Origin: a virus
IMG/VR virus record: IMGVR_UViG_3300036832_000467
Coordinates: 1 to 26,064 of that record
Length of the DNA stretch: 26,064 nucleotides
Direction: 5' to 3' (one strand)
Below the pieces are notes generated by a model, which ran no database searches, was not told the origin of the DNA, and saw only the letters and a program-made list of their open reading frames with translations. Made by a program: the position numbers and the translations under genes. Of the stretch, positions 14,208 through 23,145 are shown piece after piece. Every line of letters begins with the position of its first letter. Within the stretch, counting starts at the first letter, position 1.

Positions 14208-14630
14208 ATGGCGCGGCTATTTACCATACTTCAAGTTGTATCTGATGTTTCGATGGAGCTTGGCACTACTCAGATCCCGGTGGTGCAGGCGCTCGGCAGT
14301 GCGGATCAGGACATCGCCCAGATCACCGCGCTGATGAACAATGTCGCTGACGAGCTGCTGCTCGATCCGCCCTACCGTGACGCGCTCGGCGACGGCAACT
14401 GGATCTACGACCCCGGCCTCTTGATCCGCAAAGCCCGGCCCACTCAGGATACTGACGTGGTGCTGTTCGATCCACGCCTTTCGGTCAGCGGCCTTAAATA
14501 CCGCTTCCTCAAGGCCAAGGGTCTCGAATACGGCGAAGAGCAGCGCGACTTTATCGCGAGACTAAACAAGCTCGCGGGTCGCAATGCGCCCGTGATCGAT
14601 CTCAACTTCGACCCGGGGCGCGTGCAATGA
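14208..14630 (+). CDS. Putative head-tail adaptor protein, 140 aa
   Basis: Its ATG immediately follows the previous stop. The N-terminus (FTILQVVSDVSMELGTTQIP) and the DQDIAQITALMNNVADELLL helix match the pattern of head-tail adaptor/stopper proteins of podoviruses (P22 gp4-like group), which bind below the portal. No membrane or catalytic feature. The end overlaps the next start (ATGA at 14627). The call rests on this N-terminal pattern plus location between head genes and tail proteins. Confidence 0.6.
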   Translation: MARLFTILQVVSDVSMELGTTQIPVVQALGSADQDIAQITALMNNVADELLLDPPYRDALGDGNWIYDPGLLIRKARPTQDTDVVLFDPRLSVSGLKYRFLKAKGLEYGEEQRDFIARLNKLAGRNAPVIDLNFDPGRVQ

Positions 14631-16288
14631 GAATGATGCCGACCAACACGCTGGCGATTAAGAACCCGCGCGGCACTCCGACCCGCTCCAAGCGCAAGTC
14701 AACCTCTCATGTCGCGCACATGAGCGCGCCGTTGAAGGGTCTCTCCCGGCTCGCCCAGCTCAACGAGAGCGACCCGCTGCTGGCCTCGATCCTGACCAAT
14801 TTCGTGGTGCAGCAGGACCGCATTACCCTGCGCCCGGGCTACTTCAGGATGGGCGCGATCTCTGACGGCCGTCCGATCTCGACCTTGATCCCGTATTACG
14901 GTCCCAACCCGCAGTTCGTGGCGGCTGCCGGTGACGGGCTGTTCAACGCCAGTGGTACCCGGATCGGCACCCACTCCTACGGCAGTGACGCCTGGAGTTG
15001 GACTTCGTTCGCTGACCTGTCGCAGAAAAAATACACCGTCATGGTCAACGGTATCGACAGCATCGTCTCCTGGGACGGCACTAACACCTCGTTTCCGACC
15101 GTGGCCCTGGAGGGACATCCGGACGACTTCAAGGGCTTCCCCGAGGCCGATCCGGCGGGCTTTCGAACGCTGGATGTCGATGTCAGGGCGCTGCCGCCCG
15201 GGTTCGACGTCAAGAAGCTCGATAAGGTGCTGGCCCATCAAAACCGGCTGTGGTTCGCCAACAGCATCGACTTAGCGGTGTACTACCTGCCGATCCAGGT
15301 TCAAACCGGCACCATGGGCATCCTGCCGCTCAATGCCTACTTCCGGCGCGGCGGCTCGATCCGGGCGATCATGACCTGGACCTATACCGGTGGCGTCGGC
15401 ATGGACGATCTGCTGGCGATCTTCTCCACCAACGGTGAGGCTGCGATCTACTCCGGCGCCAATCCTGATGCGGTGGACGGCAGCTTCAAATTGGTTGGCG
15501 TCTACCGGTTCGACAGCCCGATGGGCCAAGGCTGCACCGTCAACTATGGCGGCGAGCTGTACGTTCTGATCGGCACCGGCCTGGTGCCCATGTCTACCCT
15601 GCTGAAGGCGGAGGAGGACAACCTCGGCACGGCCGACCAGAACATCATGCAGGAGTTCTCCGACGTTTCGAACACCTACCGCAACAACTACGGCTGGTCT
15701 GTCATCATCAACAGCCAGACCAACCACGCCATCTGCAACCTACCGATCGGTTCAGGCCAGTACCAACAACTGGTGCGGTTCATGCCGAACCCGATCTGGA
15801 GCAAGTGGATCAACATTCCGGCGCGCTGCTGGGCGTGGTTGGATAACCGCACGTATTTTGGCACCGAGGACGGCAGGATCTGCCGGGGCGGGTCTGACTA
15901 CCTCAACGATGACGGCCAGCCAATCGATATCGATGTCCGCTTCGCCTGGAGCAGCTTCAAGAGCGTCGCCAAGAAGCAGTTCAAGATGATCCGGCTCTAC
16001 ACCATGTCCGACAGCATCCCGCAGCCGTTTGTCGATGTCGAGGTGGACTATGAGAACGTGGCTCCGACCAACAAGCCGGACCCCGCCGAGGTTAATACTG
16101 CAGCGCTGTGGAACACCGCTACCTGGGATGTCGATGGCTGGGCGGTGGATGCAGTGCCGCGACAGTTCTGGCAGGGCATAACCGGCCTCGGGCGGGTTGG
16201 GGCTCCGCGCATCCGCGCCAGCTTCACTGGCTCGACCTTCGCGATCACGGGGGCGGACATCATCTACGAAGAGGGTGGTTTGATGTGA
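14627..16288 (+). CDS. Tail/packaged-DNA stabilisation protein, beta-rich (P22 gp10-like candidate)
   Basis: A 553-residue protein starting at ATG 14627, overlapping the previous stop. After a basic N-terminus (about 35 residues), the body is beta-strand rich with aromatic repeats such as YYGPNPQFVAAAGDGLF, KYTVMVNGIDSIVSWDG, NRLWFAN and YRFDSPMGQGCTVNYGGELYVLIG, suggesting a beta-propeller-like tail hub. LKGLSRLAQLN and RPGYFRMG near the N-terminus are the kind of segments seen in tail-accessory proteins that plug the portal after packaging. No enzyme motif. It follows the adaptor gene, as in podovirus neck operons. Confidence in a tail role is good; the gp10 comparison is by recall. Confidence 0.7.
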   Translation: MRMMPTNTLAIKNPRGTPTRSKRKSTSHVAHMSAPLKGLSRLAQLNESDPLLASILTNFVVQQDRITLRPGYFRMGAISDGRPISTLIPYYGPNPQFVAAAGDGLFNASGTRIGTHSYGSDAWSWTSFADLSQKKYTVMVNGIDSIVSWDGTNTSFPTVALEGHPDDFKGFPEADPAGFRTLDVDVRALPPGFDVKKLDKVLAHQNRLWFANSIDLAVYYLPIQVQTGTMGILPLNAYFRRGGSIRAIMTWTYTGGVGMDDLLAIFSTNGEAAIYSGANPDAVDGSFKLVGVYRFDSPMGQGCTVNYGGELYVLIGTGLVPMSTLLKAEEDNLGTADQNIMQEFSDVSNTYRNNYGWSVIINSQTNHAICNLPIGSGQYQQLVRFMPNPIWSKWINIPARCWAWLDNRTYFGTEDGRICRGGSDYLNDDGQPIDIDVRFAWSSFKSVAKKQFKMIRLYTMSDSIPQPFVDVEVDYENVAPTNKPDPAEVNTAALWNTATWDVDGWAVDAVPRQFWQGITGLGRVGAPRIRASFTGSTFAITGADIIYEEGGLM

Positions 16289-16779
16289 AAACCTATTTCG
16301 GAGACCTCCCACCTGATGCGCAAGCAATGCTCACGCGTCACTTGCGCATCGATTTTTCTTTTTGCTCATTCAAGGAGCCAAGGTGGTTTTCGGCCTGGGT
16401 ATGTAATGACGATGGTCATGTCATCGGCATCTTCGCGGTCGAGTTTCCGGTATGGTTTGAAGGCAAGATAACAGTCTTGGTGCTCGACCCGCGCTGCGTC
16501 ACCCGGCGGCTGCTGCGAGCTGTTTTCAAAGCCCTGTTCTCCAAAGTGAAACGGCTTACCGCCGAGGTCGAGCCTGACAACCGGCGTTGTTTACAGGTCC
16601 TGCAGCGGCTGGGTTTCGTCTACGAGGGCTATCGCCCGCTGGGACTGGAAGGCGCCCGCGACACCATCGTGTTTGGGATGCTCAGGGAGGATTGCCGCTA
16701 TCTCCCGAGCTTTGCCGAAGACCGGGCGGTGCGGACGGTACCGGTGTTTCCCGGCTACGTTTACGAGAGAACGCACTGA
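16285..16779 (+). CDS. GNAT-like acyltransferase-fold phage protein, 164 aa
   Basis: Begins at GTG 16285, overlapping the previous TGA, with GAGGGTGG about 8 bases upstream; larger frames from 16108 merely overlap the previous gene. Residues 92-118 (LTAEVEPDNRRCLQVLQRLGFVYEGYRP) are a classic GNAT motif: V-x-P-x-N followed by a helix and LGF-x-x-EG. The earlier motif A region (VLVLDPRCVTRRLLRAVFKAL) lacks the usual Q/RxxGxG/A pyrophosphate loop, so catalytic competence is doubtful. GNAT-fold proteins occur in podovirus tail/ejection operons (T7 gp13-like region), where their role is assembly-related or unknown. Confidence 0.75.
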   Translation: MKTYFGDLPPDAQAMLTRHLRIDFSFCSFKEPRWFSAWVCNDDGHVIGIFAVEFPVWFEGKITVLVLDPRCVTRRLLRAVFKALFSKVKRLTAEVEPDNRRCLQVLQRLGFVYEGYRPLGLEGARDTIVFGMLREDCRYLPSFAEDRAVRTVPVFPGYVYERTH

Positions 16780-17711
16780 TGGCCTCACAACCGCAAGCTC
16801 CAGACCCCTACCAAACCGCGAGCGCGCAGAACGCCCAGAATTCGTTCGCTTCGCAGTTCTCGACCGGAAGTGGCAACGCCAATGAGGTTAATCCGTATGG
16901 CTCGGTCAGCTACAACCAGAGCGGTCAAACCCCGATCTACTCTAACGGCCAGCTTACAGGCTATGCGCCGCAGTGGACCAAAACCACCAGTCTTTCACCG
17001 GATCAGCAAAAACTACTGGGCCTCGAAACCCAAGGGAAATACAACCTGGGCACTGCGGCGGTAAATCAATCCGCCAACGTCGCCAACACGCTTGGCCAGC
17101 CGGTTGATCAGAGTTCGTGGACGCCGTGGCAGACCTCGCTGCCAACCCAGGATCTTCGCCAGGATCAGGGCGCTACCGATCGCGCCTCGATCGAGAAGGC
17201 GATGATGGACAGCTATCAAAGAAATGTCGGCCCTCAAGAACAGGCGCAGGAAGCTAGTCTGGCTGCCCGTGGATTATCTCCTGGGGCCGCAGGCTACAGC
17301 CAGTATCAGCAGACCAGAGACGACAGCCGTGCTGAAGCGGCGCGGCAAGCTTATCTGGCTTCGGGCAATGAGAGCCGAGCGGCGCAAGCGGCCTACAACG
17401 ACGTAGGCACCCAGCGCTTCAACATGCAGCAGTCGGCCAACAGCTACCTGAACAATCTGCGCGGCGCCCAGATGCAAGAAGCTTATCAAGCGCGCACCCA
17501 GCCGCTCAACGAGCTTAACGCGATGATGTCGGGCGCGCAGGCGACGATCCCGCAGTTTCAGGCGTTCCAGGGCTCTCCGGTGCAGGCCTCGAATATCGGG
17601 CAGTACATCTCGAGCAACTACCAGAACCAAGCCCAGCAGGCGGCCAACACCAACGCCGGTATCTTCGGCCTCGCGGGCGGCCTCACCAAACTCGGCGTAG
17701 GGATGTTGTGA
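16779..17711 (+). CDS. Putative internal virion/ejection protein, 310 aa
   Basis: Starts at ATG 16779 (TGATG overlap with the preceding stop). Rich in Gln, Ala, Asn and Ser. The N-terminal third (GNANEVNPYGSVSYNQSG, then TKTTSLSPDQQKLLGLE) is a pattern common in proteins encoded before transglycosylase/ejection genes in podoviruses; the middle is helical and charged (QEQAQEASLAARGLSPGAAG and QAYLASGNESRAAQAAYND). The C-terminus GIFGLAGGLTKLGVGML is small-residue hydrophobic and could insert in a membrane. A DNA-ejection role is inferred from composition and gene order. Confidence 0.65.
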   Translation: MASQPQAPDPYQTASAQNAQNSFASQFSTGSGNANEVNPYGSVSYNQSGQTPIYSNGQLTGYAPQWTKTTSLSPDQQKLLGLETQGKYNLGTAAVNQSANVANTLGQPVDQSSWTPWQTSLPTQDLRQDQGATDRASIEKAMMDSYQRNVGPQEQAQEASLAARGLSPGAAGYSQYQQTRDDSRAEAARQAYLASGNESRAAQAAYNDVGTQRFNMQQSANSYLNNLRGAQMQEAYQARTQPLNELNAMMSGAQATIPQFQAFQGSPVQASNIGQYISSNYQNQAQQAANTNAGIFGLAGGLTKLGVGML

Positions 17712-17712
17712 C

Positions 17713-18174
17713 ATGGGCTCCAGCGGCAGCGGCAGTGGCAATCCGATGTTCCTCTCGCAAGGCGGCCAGCCGATCCCCGGCCTGCCGATTGCGGGCCAGG
17801 GGGCACCCAACGATGATCCGCGCAACTTCGGCAAGTTCCAGAGCTTCCTGCCGGATCTTCCCGCTGCTGGCGGCGGCGCGGCGCCATTAGCGCGCGGCCT
17901 CACCTCCGACATGTTGCAGTATCGGTCGCCGGGCGGCGCTGCTGCTCCGGCAGCCGCTGCAGCCGCAGCTCCTGCCGCCGACGCGCAGCGCCAGCAACTG
18001 GCGGCAATCCAGTCCAGCAACGGCCAGTTCGGCGCTGCCGGTGACGGCACTCCGCCACACGGTCCGGTACCGATCGGCTGGACTACTGGCGCGCAGCCGA
18101 TCTTCGATCCAGGCGGCGCGACCACTAGCCAGCCGATCTCGATGGGGCAAATTCGCGGTTTGATGGGGCGGTGA
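17713..18174 (+). CDS. Low-complexity structural protein, 153 aa, unknown
   Basis: A single base separates it from the previous stop. The protein is Gly/Pro/Ala/Gln-rich with an Ala-Pro tract (GGAAAPAAAAAAAPAADA near residue 74-91) and no recognisable domain. A conserved-looking short segment is DPRNFGKFQSFLPDLP near 35-50. It lies between two ejection-type genes and so is probably a minor virion component. Codon phase and tight spacing support it being real. Confidence 0.7.
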   Translation: MGSSGSGSGNPMFLSQGGQPIPGLPIAGQGAPNDDPRNFGKFQSFLPDLPAAGGGAAPLARGLTSDMLQYRSPGGAAAPAAAAAAAPAADAQRQQLAAIQSSNGQFGAAGDGTPPHGPVPIGWTTGAQPIFDPGGATTSQPISMGQIRGLMGR

Positions 18175-18175
18175 G

Positions 18176-18973
18176 ATGGCTCGCTCGCAGTACGCCTTGC
18201 CAGGAGGGACTGACCGGAGCGATCCGCGTGGTAAGGCCGACTTGATCCGCCAGACCGCTATAAAGTACGGCATCGATCCAGAAATCGCGCTCAAGGTGGC
18301 GAAGTCCGAGGGCCTCAGCTCGTTCCGGTCTGGCGTGCGCACTAAAAGCGGCGGGGAAGAGCCCAGCTTCGGCGCGTTCCAGCTTTATACCGGCGGCGGC
18401 CTCGGCAACAAGTTCAAGGCGGAGACAGGGCTTGATCCGTCTGATCCGAAAAATGAGGACGCTACGATCGACTACGCCCTGAGAACTGCAGCTAAGACCG
18501 GCTGGGGCCCGTGGAACGGGGCCAAGAACACCGGCATCGGCGAGTGGCAGGGGATCACCGGCAAGGGCGGCTCGAATATGGACAAGCTCAAGGAGGCTGC
18601 GGATCAGTCCGGGGCGGTCGCTGCCGACACCACCATTAAGGGCACCAACACTGACACCAGCACCCCGGACGTCGCGCAGAGTGGTCCTGCAGCAGCCGCA
18701 GCAGGCTCTACAGGCGATTTCCTGACCAAGCTGAAAGACCCTCAGGGTAACGCCAGCCAAGGCCTCGGCGAGGCTGTAAGCGGCCTTGGCGGTGCCGTGA
18801 TGGGCGCGAGCAAGAGCCCCTATACCGTAGCTCCGGTCCCGCAGACGGTCCCGATCGCTCCAACCCCCGCTCCCGCACAGGTGGTTCCGGCGGTCGATCC
18901 CCGCGCGGCGGAAAGTCAACGACAGCAGCTGGCGATGGCGATCCAGCGATTGAATTCGGGGAGGCTATACTGA
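18176..18973 (+). CDS. Virion-associated lytic transglycosylase-like protein, 265 aa
   Basis: The N-terminal domain has the lytic transglycosylase look: AIKYGIDPEIALKVAKSEG (28-46, with Glu45 the candidate catalytic residue), then PSFGAFQLYTGGGLGN (63-78) corresponding to the S-x-G-x-F/M-Q motif, and a late aromatic segment GWGPWNGAKNTGIGEWQG. Such domains open the peptidoglycan during DNA entry. After residue 130 the protein is low-complexity (Ala/Pro/Thr), with a helical C-terminus AESQRQQLAMAIQRLNSGRLY. There is no signal peptide, which fits a virion-borne enzyme rather than a secreted one. Confidence 0.8.
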   Translation: MARSQYALPGGTDRSDPRGKADLIRQTAIKYGIDPEIALKVAKSEGLSSFRSGVRTKSGGEEPSFGAFQLYTGGGLGNKFKAETGLDPSDPKNEDATIDYALRTAAKTGWGPWNGAKNTGIGEWQGITGKGGSNMDKLKEAADQSGAVAADTTIKGTNTDTSTPDVAQSGPAAAAAGSTGDFLTKLKDPQGNASQGLGEAVSGLGGAVMGASKSPYTVAPVPQTVPIAPTPAPAQVVPAVDPRAAESQRQQLAMAIQRLNSGRLY

Positions 18974-18974
18974 C

Positions 18975-20117
18975 ATGGCGATCTTTGCCTCCACCACACT
19001 CGGCAGCAGCGACCCCGCAAGGGCGATGAGCATCAAGGCGCTGGAAGCCCGGGCGCAAGCTCTGGCAGCTGCCAGCGCGCAAGCGCCGACGCCGCAGAGC
19101 GTGCCGAGCCCCTGGCAAGGCGTCGGCAACCTCGCCAACACCGCCGCTGATGCCCTGCTGGCCAGACACGCCGATCAGGTGGCAGGACAGCGCCGTGCCG
19201 ACCTCGCCGGTTACATCCAGCGGGCTGGCGACAACCCCACCATGGCGGACGTAGGAAGCATTACCGGCGCCGACACTGACGTCGGCAAGGCCTATCTGTC
19301 GATGATCCAGCAGCGCCGGGAGCAGGCGCAGCAGATCCAGGCCGCCAAGGAAGCGGCTGCACTGCAGAACCAACAGCAGCTGGAAGTCCAGCGCCGACAA
19401 CAGGAATTCCAGGCGGGACAGCCGAAGAGCAAGCTCGGCGAGATCACGGCGGATCTTGGCCGCCAGCCGACGCCGGAAGAGGGCGCCGCCGCGATCGCCA
19501 AGGAGACCGCGCCGCCGCCTGCGCAGACCGAGCTGCTGCAACAAACCCAGCAGGAGCACGCCGACCTGCAGACCAAGTCCCAGGAGCTGGCCGAAGCTGC
19601 CGCGCTGCTGGCCAAGGGCACCGTCGAGGGCGGCAAGGGAGGCGTCTACAGCGGCCCTGGAGGAGGAGCGCGGTCCGAGTATGGGCAGACCGCGACCACG
19701 CTGCATCTCGGCGGCGTCTCCGGTACCACGCCGGAGCAGAACGCGGACACCAAGCGCTTCAACCAGATCCTGAGCACGCAGGTTCTGGACCGGCTGTCCA
19801 AGCTGAAGGGCTCCGCGTCAGACAAGGACCGGGCGTGGGCGGCACAGACGATAAACGAGCCGAGCGCGCCGCTGGCGAACAAACAGAGGGCGGTGCAGAT
19901 CCTGCGTGACAATCTGGATGCGCATCTGAAGATTTCCGGACAGACCCTAGAGCGTCTGGGTGGCGCCCCGGTCAAGGTCCAGCAGCCCGGAGTGACAGCA
20001 CCCGCCGGGGGAGGCGGACTGCTGGACGAGGCCAAGCAGGCGATCGCGCGCGGGGCGCCGCGCGACAAGGTGATCGAGCGATTAAAGGCAAAAGGCATAG
20101 ACGCTTCAGGATTATGA
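18975..20117 (+). CDS. Helical internal virion/ejection protein candidate, 380 aa
   Basis: Begins one base after the previous stop. Ala/Gln/Glu-rich with long predicted helices, including a heptad-like coiled coil QQRREQAQQIQAAKEAAALQ (about 115-135) and QEHADLQTKSQELAEAAALL (about 195-214). A Gly-rich segment GGKGGVYSGPGGGARSEYG follows. The C-terminal GLLDEAKQAIARGAPRDKVIERLKAKG (long helix, about 348-375) is a pattern often seen at the end of ejection proteins. No membrane or enzyme motif. Function inferred from neighbours. Confidence 0.7.
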   Translation: MAIFASTTLGSSDPARAMSIKALEARAQALAAASAQAPTPQSVPSPWQGVGNLANTAADALLARHADQVAGQRRADLAGYIQRAGDNPTMADVGSITGADTDVGKAYLSMIQQRREQAQQIQAAKEAAALQNQQQLEVQRRQQEFQAGQPKSKLGEITADLGRQPTPEEGAAAIAKETAPPPAQTELLQQTQQEHADLQTKSQELAEAAALLAKGTVEGGKGGVYSGPGGGARSEYGQTATTLHLGGVSGTTPEQNADTKRFNQILSTQVLDRLSKLKGSASDKDRAWAAQTINEPSAPLANKQRAVQILRDNLDAHLKISGQTLERLGGAPVKVQQPGVTAPAGGGGLLDEAKQAIARGAPRDKVIERLKAKGIDASGL

Positions 20118-20118
20118 C

Positions 20119-21753
20119 ATGGGCGCGTTTGACGATCTCATTCCCGAGAAAGCACCGGCTGCAGCGGGTGGCGGCGGGACGTTTGACGATCTGATCCCGC
20201 AGTCGAAAGAGCAGCAGCTGCGCGTCCAGTACGGCAAGGATATCGCCAAGCACGGTGAGCCCGGCTATGGCGAGCGCTTCATTGACGACGCGACGTTCGG
20301 GGCCATCCGGCCCTTGAGTGGATTGACGCGCGTGATCGGGGGTCTCGGCGATCCCAGCTCCACTGCCGGGGAGCGCTGGCGCGCGGGCGTCGGCGCCGCC
20401 GGGGACTACTTCAAGAAGGGCGAAGAGAACACCGCAGGGCTCGGGGGTTTTGCGACTGATGTTGCAGGCGCTGTTGCCGCGCCGCCGATCGGCAAGGCTG
20501 TAGCGCTTCCGGGCATGGCAGCAAGATACATTGGTGAAAAGATAGCGCCTAGCGTAGCAAAGATAGCGCCTAGCGTAGCAACCAAGCTGGTGCCTGCAGC
20601 GCAGACTGGCGGCCGGGAGCTGCTCGGCAAGATCATCCCGCAAGCCGCCTTTACCGGAGGGGTCGAGGGCGCCGCCAGGAATGCCGAGGATGTCGGCAGC
20701 GCGCTGGGCGGCGCCGCCAGCGGTGCGGCTCTGGGCAGCGCTGCGGCGGGTGCTGTCGGCACCGCGCTCAAGCCTTTCATGGGCAAGGCCACGGACGCGG
20801 TTCGTCTGGCCAATCAGGGCATGACGCCGGAGGAAGTGAAGGCGGGGGCGAGGCCGCTATTCAAGATGCTCGACCAGGGCGGCATCTCCTACGGCCAGCC
20901 GCAGACCCTGCCGCTGAAGGCGGGGATCGATGATCTGATCGCCAACAACCAGTACAACCCGATCGCGCACCAGAGGATTTCTGGTTTTGTCGATGAGCTG
21001 GCGCAGAAGGCGCAACGGCCGCAGGGGATGGGCTTCAACGAGCTGAGCAATCTGCGCTCGGCGCTCGCAGAACAGGCCCGGGGGCCTGACGAGAGCACTC
21101 GCGGAGCGGCGCGCAAGGTAATCGAAAAGATTGATGATCTGATACTGAACAACAAGCCCGCCACGGCGCCTCCCGGCATCGATGTTGGCGCTGTTCACAG
21201 CAAGGCCCGCGAGCTGTGGAAGGCGGCCAGCATCGCTGACGATGTCGGCTACACCGCAGGCCGGGCCGAGCGCAAGGCGGCCTCGCAGGCGGGCGTCAAT
21301 CCGGACGAGGCCAACCGCGCCGCGTTCCGTCCGATGTACGAGCAAACCCTGAAGCCGGGGGCTTACAGTCCTTTCGATGCCGAGCAGCGCCAGATGCTGG
21401 CCAAGATCGTGCGCGGCGACACCGGGCAGAACCTCTATCGCGCCGCCGGAGCGGCTGCCGGTAGTCCGGCGACGAAATGGATTGTCGGCGCGCTGGGGGC
21501 CGCTGCGGGTCTCAATCCGATAGCAGGCGGGCTAGCGGGGGCCGGTGCGTCACAAATAGGCGGAGGCTTTGCGAAGCGCTATTTCGACCAGCAGGCCGCC
21601 AATCGCGGCGCCGAGAACATCGACGCGCTGATCCGCAACATCACCGGCTCGCAGCGTAAGGACATTCCTGCCGACGCGATGCGGACCCTGCTGGCGAAAC
21701 AGCAGGCGCAGCGCGCTGCGGCGGCGGGGGCTGGAAACATATTGGGAGATTGA
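20119..21753 (+). CDS. Internal virion/DNA ejection protein candidate, 544 aa
   Basis: Large Ala/Gly-rich protein. The N-terminus carries two copies of FDDLIP (residues 4-9 and 22-27), a repeated short motif seen at the start of large internal phage proteins. Further segments: [19 protein letters not shown] containing a perfect 7-residue tandem repeat, an Ala/Gly stretch [18 protein letters not shown] (about 198-215) and a second small-residue hydrophobic stretch [20 protein letters not shown], both suited to membrane insertion, separated by a charged helical domain. No catalytic motif is recognised. It is the third large member of the ejection-type gene group and is followed by two small basic proteins. 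Confidence 0.7.
   Translation: MGAFDDLIPEKAPAAAGGGGTFDDLIPQSKEQQLRVQYGKDIAKHGEPGYGERFIDDATFGAIRPLSGLTRVIGGLGDPSSTAGERWRAGVGAAGDYFKKGEENTAGLGGFATDVAGAVAAPPIGKAVALPGMAARYIGEKIAPSVAKIAPSVATKLVPAAQTGGRELLGKIIPQAAFTGGVEGAARNAEDVGSALGGAASGAALGSAAAGAVGTALKPFMGKATDAVRLANQGMTPEEVKAGARPLFKMLDQGGISYGQPQTLPLKAGIDDLIANNQYNPIAHQRISGFVDELAQKAQRPQGMGFNELSNLRSALAEQARGPDESTRGAARKVIEKIDDLILNNKPATAPPGIDVGAVHSKARELWKAASIADDVGYTAGRAERKAASQAGVNPDEANRAAFRPMYEQTLKPGAYSPFDAEQRQMLAKIVRGDTGQNLYRAAGAAAGSPATKWIVGALGAAAGLNPIAGGLAGAGASQIGGGFAKRYFDQQAANRGAENIDALIRNITGSQRKDIPADAMRTLLAKQQAQRAAAAGAGNILGD
20538..20579 (+). repeat. Perfect 21-bp tandem duplication
   Basis: The 21-bp unit 20538-20558 is repeated exactly at 20559-20579, encoding KIAPSVA twice. 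Perfect identity at synonymous positions suggests a recent duplication by slippage. It sits inside the ejection-protein gene and keeps the frame. Confidence 0.95.
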
Positions 21754-21754
21754 A

Positions 21755-21955
21755 ATGCCTCCACGCAGCGAACAGCAAAGAAAAGCCATGCACGCCGCAG
21801 CCAGCGGCAAGTCCACGCTCGGCATTCCGAAGAGCGTCGGCAAAGAATTTGTCGATGCCGACAAGCCCGGCAAGCTGCCGAAGAAAGCCAAGATCGGCAA
21901 GCAATATGACCTGCCGAAATCGAAGGGGATGATGGATGAAGAAGACAACTGCTGA
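21755..21955 (+). CDS. Small basic phage protein, 66 aa
   Basis: ATG 21755 has GGGAG 6 bases upstream and lies one base after the previous stop. The sequence [20 protein letters not shown] followed by [19 protein letters not shown] is a pattern I have seen in small phage proteins of unknown function, with a basic C-terminal half and an acidic end (DEEDNC). Highly charged and likely to bind nucleic acid or a virion protein, but that is a guess. Overlaps the next gene by 20 bases. Confidence 0.75.
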   Translation: MPPRSEQQRKAMHAAASGKSTLGIPKSVGKEFVDADKPGKLPKKAKIGKQYDLPKSKGMMDEEDNC

Positions 21956-22124
21956 AATACCGCCTTCGATCGCCGCCGAATACGCCAAGACACCGGATGC
22001 GGCCGCAGCTGCAGAAGCGGACGGCTATGTCAAACCCCCGACACGGAAGATACCGCTGCCCGGCAAGCGCAAGACCCAGTACGGGCTGCCGAAATCCGTA
22101 AAAGTGCTGAAAATAAAGGGATAA
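21936..22124 (+). CDS. Small hypothetical protein, 62 aa
   Basis: Starts at ATG 21936 inside the end of the previous gene, with AAGGGG 7 bases upstream. Its C-terminal [18 protein letters not shown] echoes [12 protein letters not shown] near the end of the previous protein, so the two may be related or bind the same partner (Q-Y-x-L-P-K-S shared). The middle is Ala-rich. Function unknown; it precedes the fibre genes. Confidence 0.65.
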   Translation: MKKTTAEIPPSIAAEYAKTPDAAAAAEADGYVKPPTRKIPLPGKRKTQYGLPKSVKVLKIKG

Positions 22125-22128
22125 GGCC

Positions 22129-23145
22129 ATGGCGTTTGACGGCTTCGGCACTTTCCTTCGGCTGCGCAGCTGGGTTGTAGACGCGACCAACAACGTAAAA
22201 ATTCGCGCGGATTATCACGACGCGGAGGATAACGGCTTTGCCGCCGGGCTTTCCAACTGCATTTGTAAAGACGGCCAAACCGCGATCACCCAGAACATCC
22301 CCTTCAACTCCCGCCGCATCATCTCGCTTGCCGATCCGATCGACCCGCAGGACGCCGCCACCAAGGACTATGCCGACACCAAGATGCCGCTGGACGGCTC
22401 AGCGCCGATCACCGGGGATGTCACGATCAAGGAAGACAATCCGACACTAACGCTGAACAGCAACGCCACCACCGGCACCAACAGCATTTTCGGCGACAAG
22501 GCTGGCAAGCATCGCTGGCAGATAATTCTAGGTAACGCCACGCCTGAGACCGGCAGCAATGTTGGATCGGATTTTTACCTGATCAACTATGACGATGCCG
22601 GTGCTGTATTAAGCGGGGGATACCCGCTGACGGGCATCCGTTCTACCGGACTTTTAAGTGTCAAGGGCGATCCGACCACCGCGCTTGGCATCGCCACCAA
22701 GCAGTATGCCGACGCTACCGCGCTCAACGCTGCTTCCAGCAAGCTGCCGATCGCGGGCGGCACCATCAGCGGCAGCCTGCAGGTCAGCGGCAACCTGGGT
22801 GTCGGGTCGCAAGCGCTGTTCCTTGGCGCGATCGGCGGCCCTGGCTACATCCAGTGGCAGGGTGGCGCTACCTACGTGCTCGGCGGCGGCGGCACGATCT
22901 GGCACTCCGGCAACTTCAATCCGAACGCGCAGCCGTCGGTGGTCGCGGACGTACGGCTGTATTTTGCCGCTGACGTCAGCACCAACCTGTACGGCAATCT
23001 GGCGATGGCCGAGCCGTATAGCGGCGCGGTTCTGACCGGGGTCGCCAGCAACTGGGCCGCAAGCTACCCGATCCCGGCGGTATTCCGCTGGCGCTATCTG
23101 CAGGTGCTCAAGAACGGCACCTATTACACCGTGGGGTATGCCTGA
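22129..23145 (+). CDS. Tail fibre protein, first paralogue, 338 aa
   Basis: Receptor-binding fibre candidate. The N-terminal roughly 88 residues form a conserved attachment-like domain (KIRADYHDAEDNGFAAGLSN, SLADPIDPQDAATKDYAD), about 60 % identical by hand count to the second fibre at 23568. The middle consists of fibre-like repeats (ITGDVTIKEDNPTLTLN, ATKQYADATALNAASSKLPI, GGTISGSLQVSGNLGVG) typical of trimeric phage fibres. The C-terminus (WRYLQVLKNGTYYTVGYA) is again shared with the paralogue, so only the central part differs. ATG 22129 is 4 bases after the previous stop, with AAAGGGATAAGG upstream. Confidence 0.85.
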   Translation: MAFDGFGTFLRLRSWVVDATNNVKIRADYHDAEDNGFAAGLSNCICKDGQTAITQNIPFNSRRIISLADPIDPQDAATKDYADTKMPLDGSAPITGDVTIKEDNPTLTLNSNATTGTNSIFGDKAGKHRWQIILGNATPETGSNVGSDFYLINYDDAGAVLSGGYPLTGIRSTGLLSVKGDPTTALGIATKQYADATALNAASSKLPIAGGTISGSLQVSGNLGVGSQALFLGAIGGPGYIQWQGGATYVLGGGGTIWHSGNFNPNAQPSVVADVRLYFAADVSTNLYGNLAMAEPYSGAVLTGVASNWAASYPIPAVFRWRYLQVLKNGTYYTVGYA

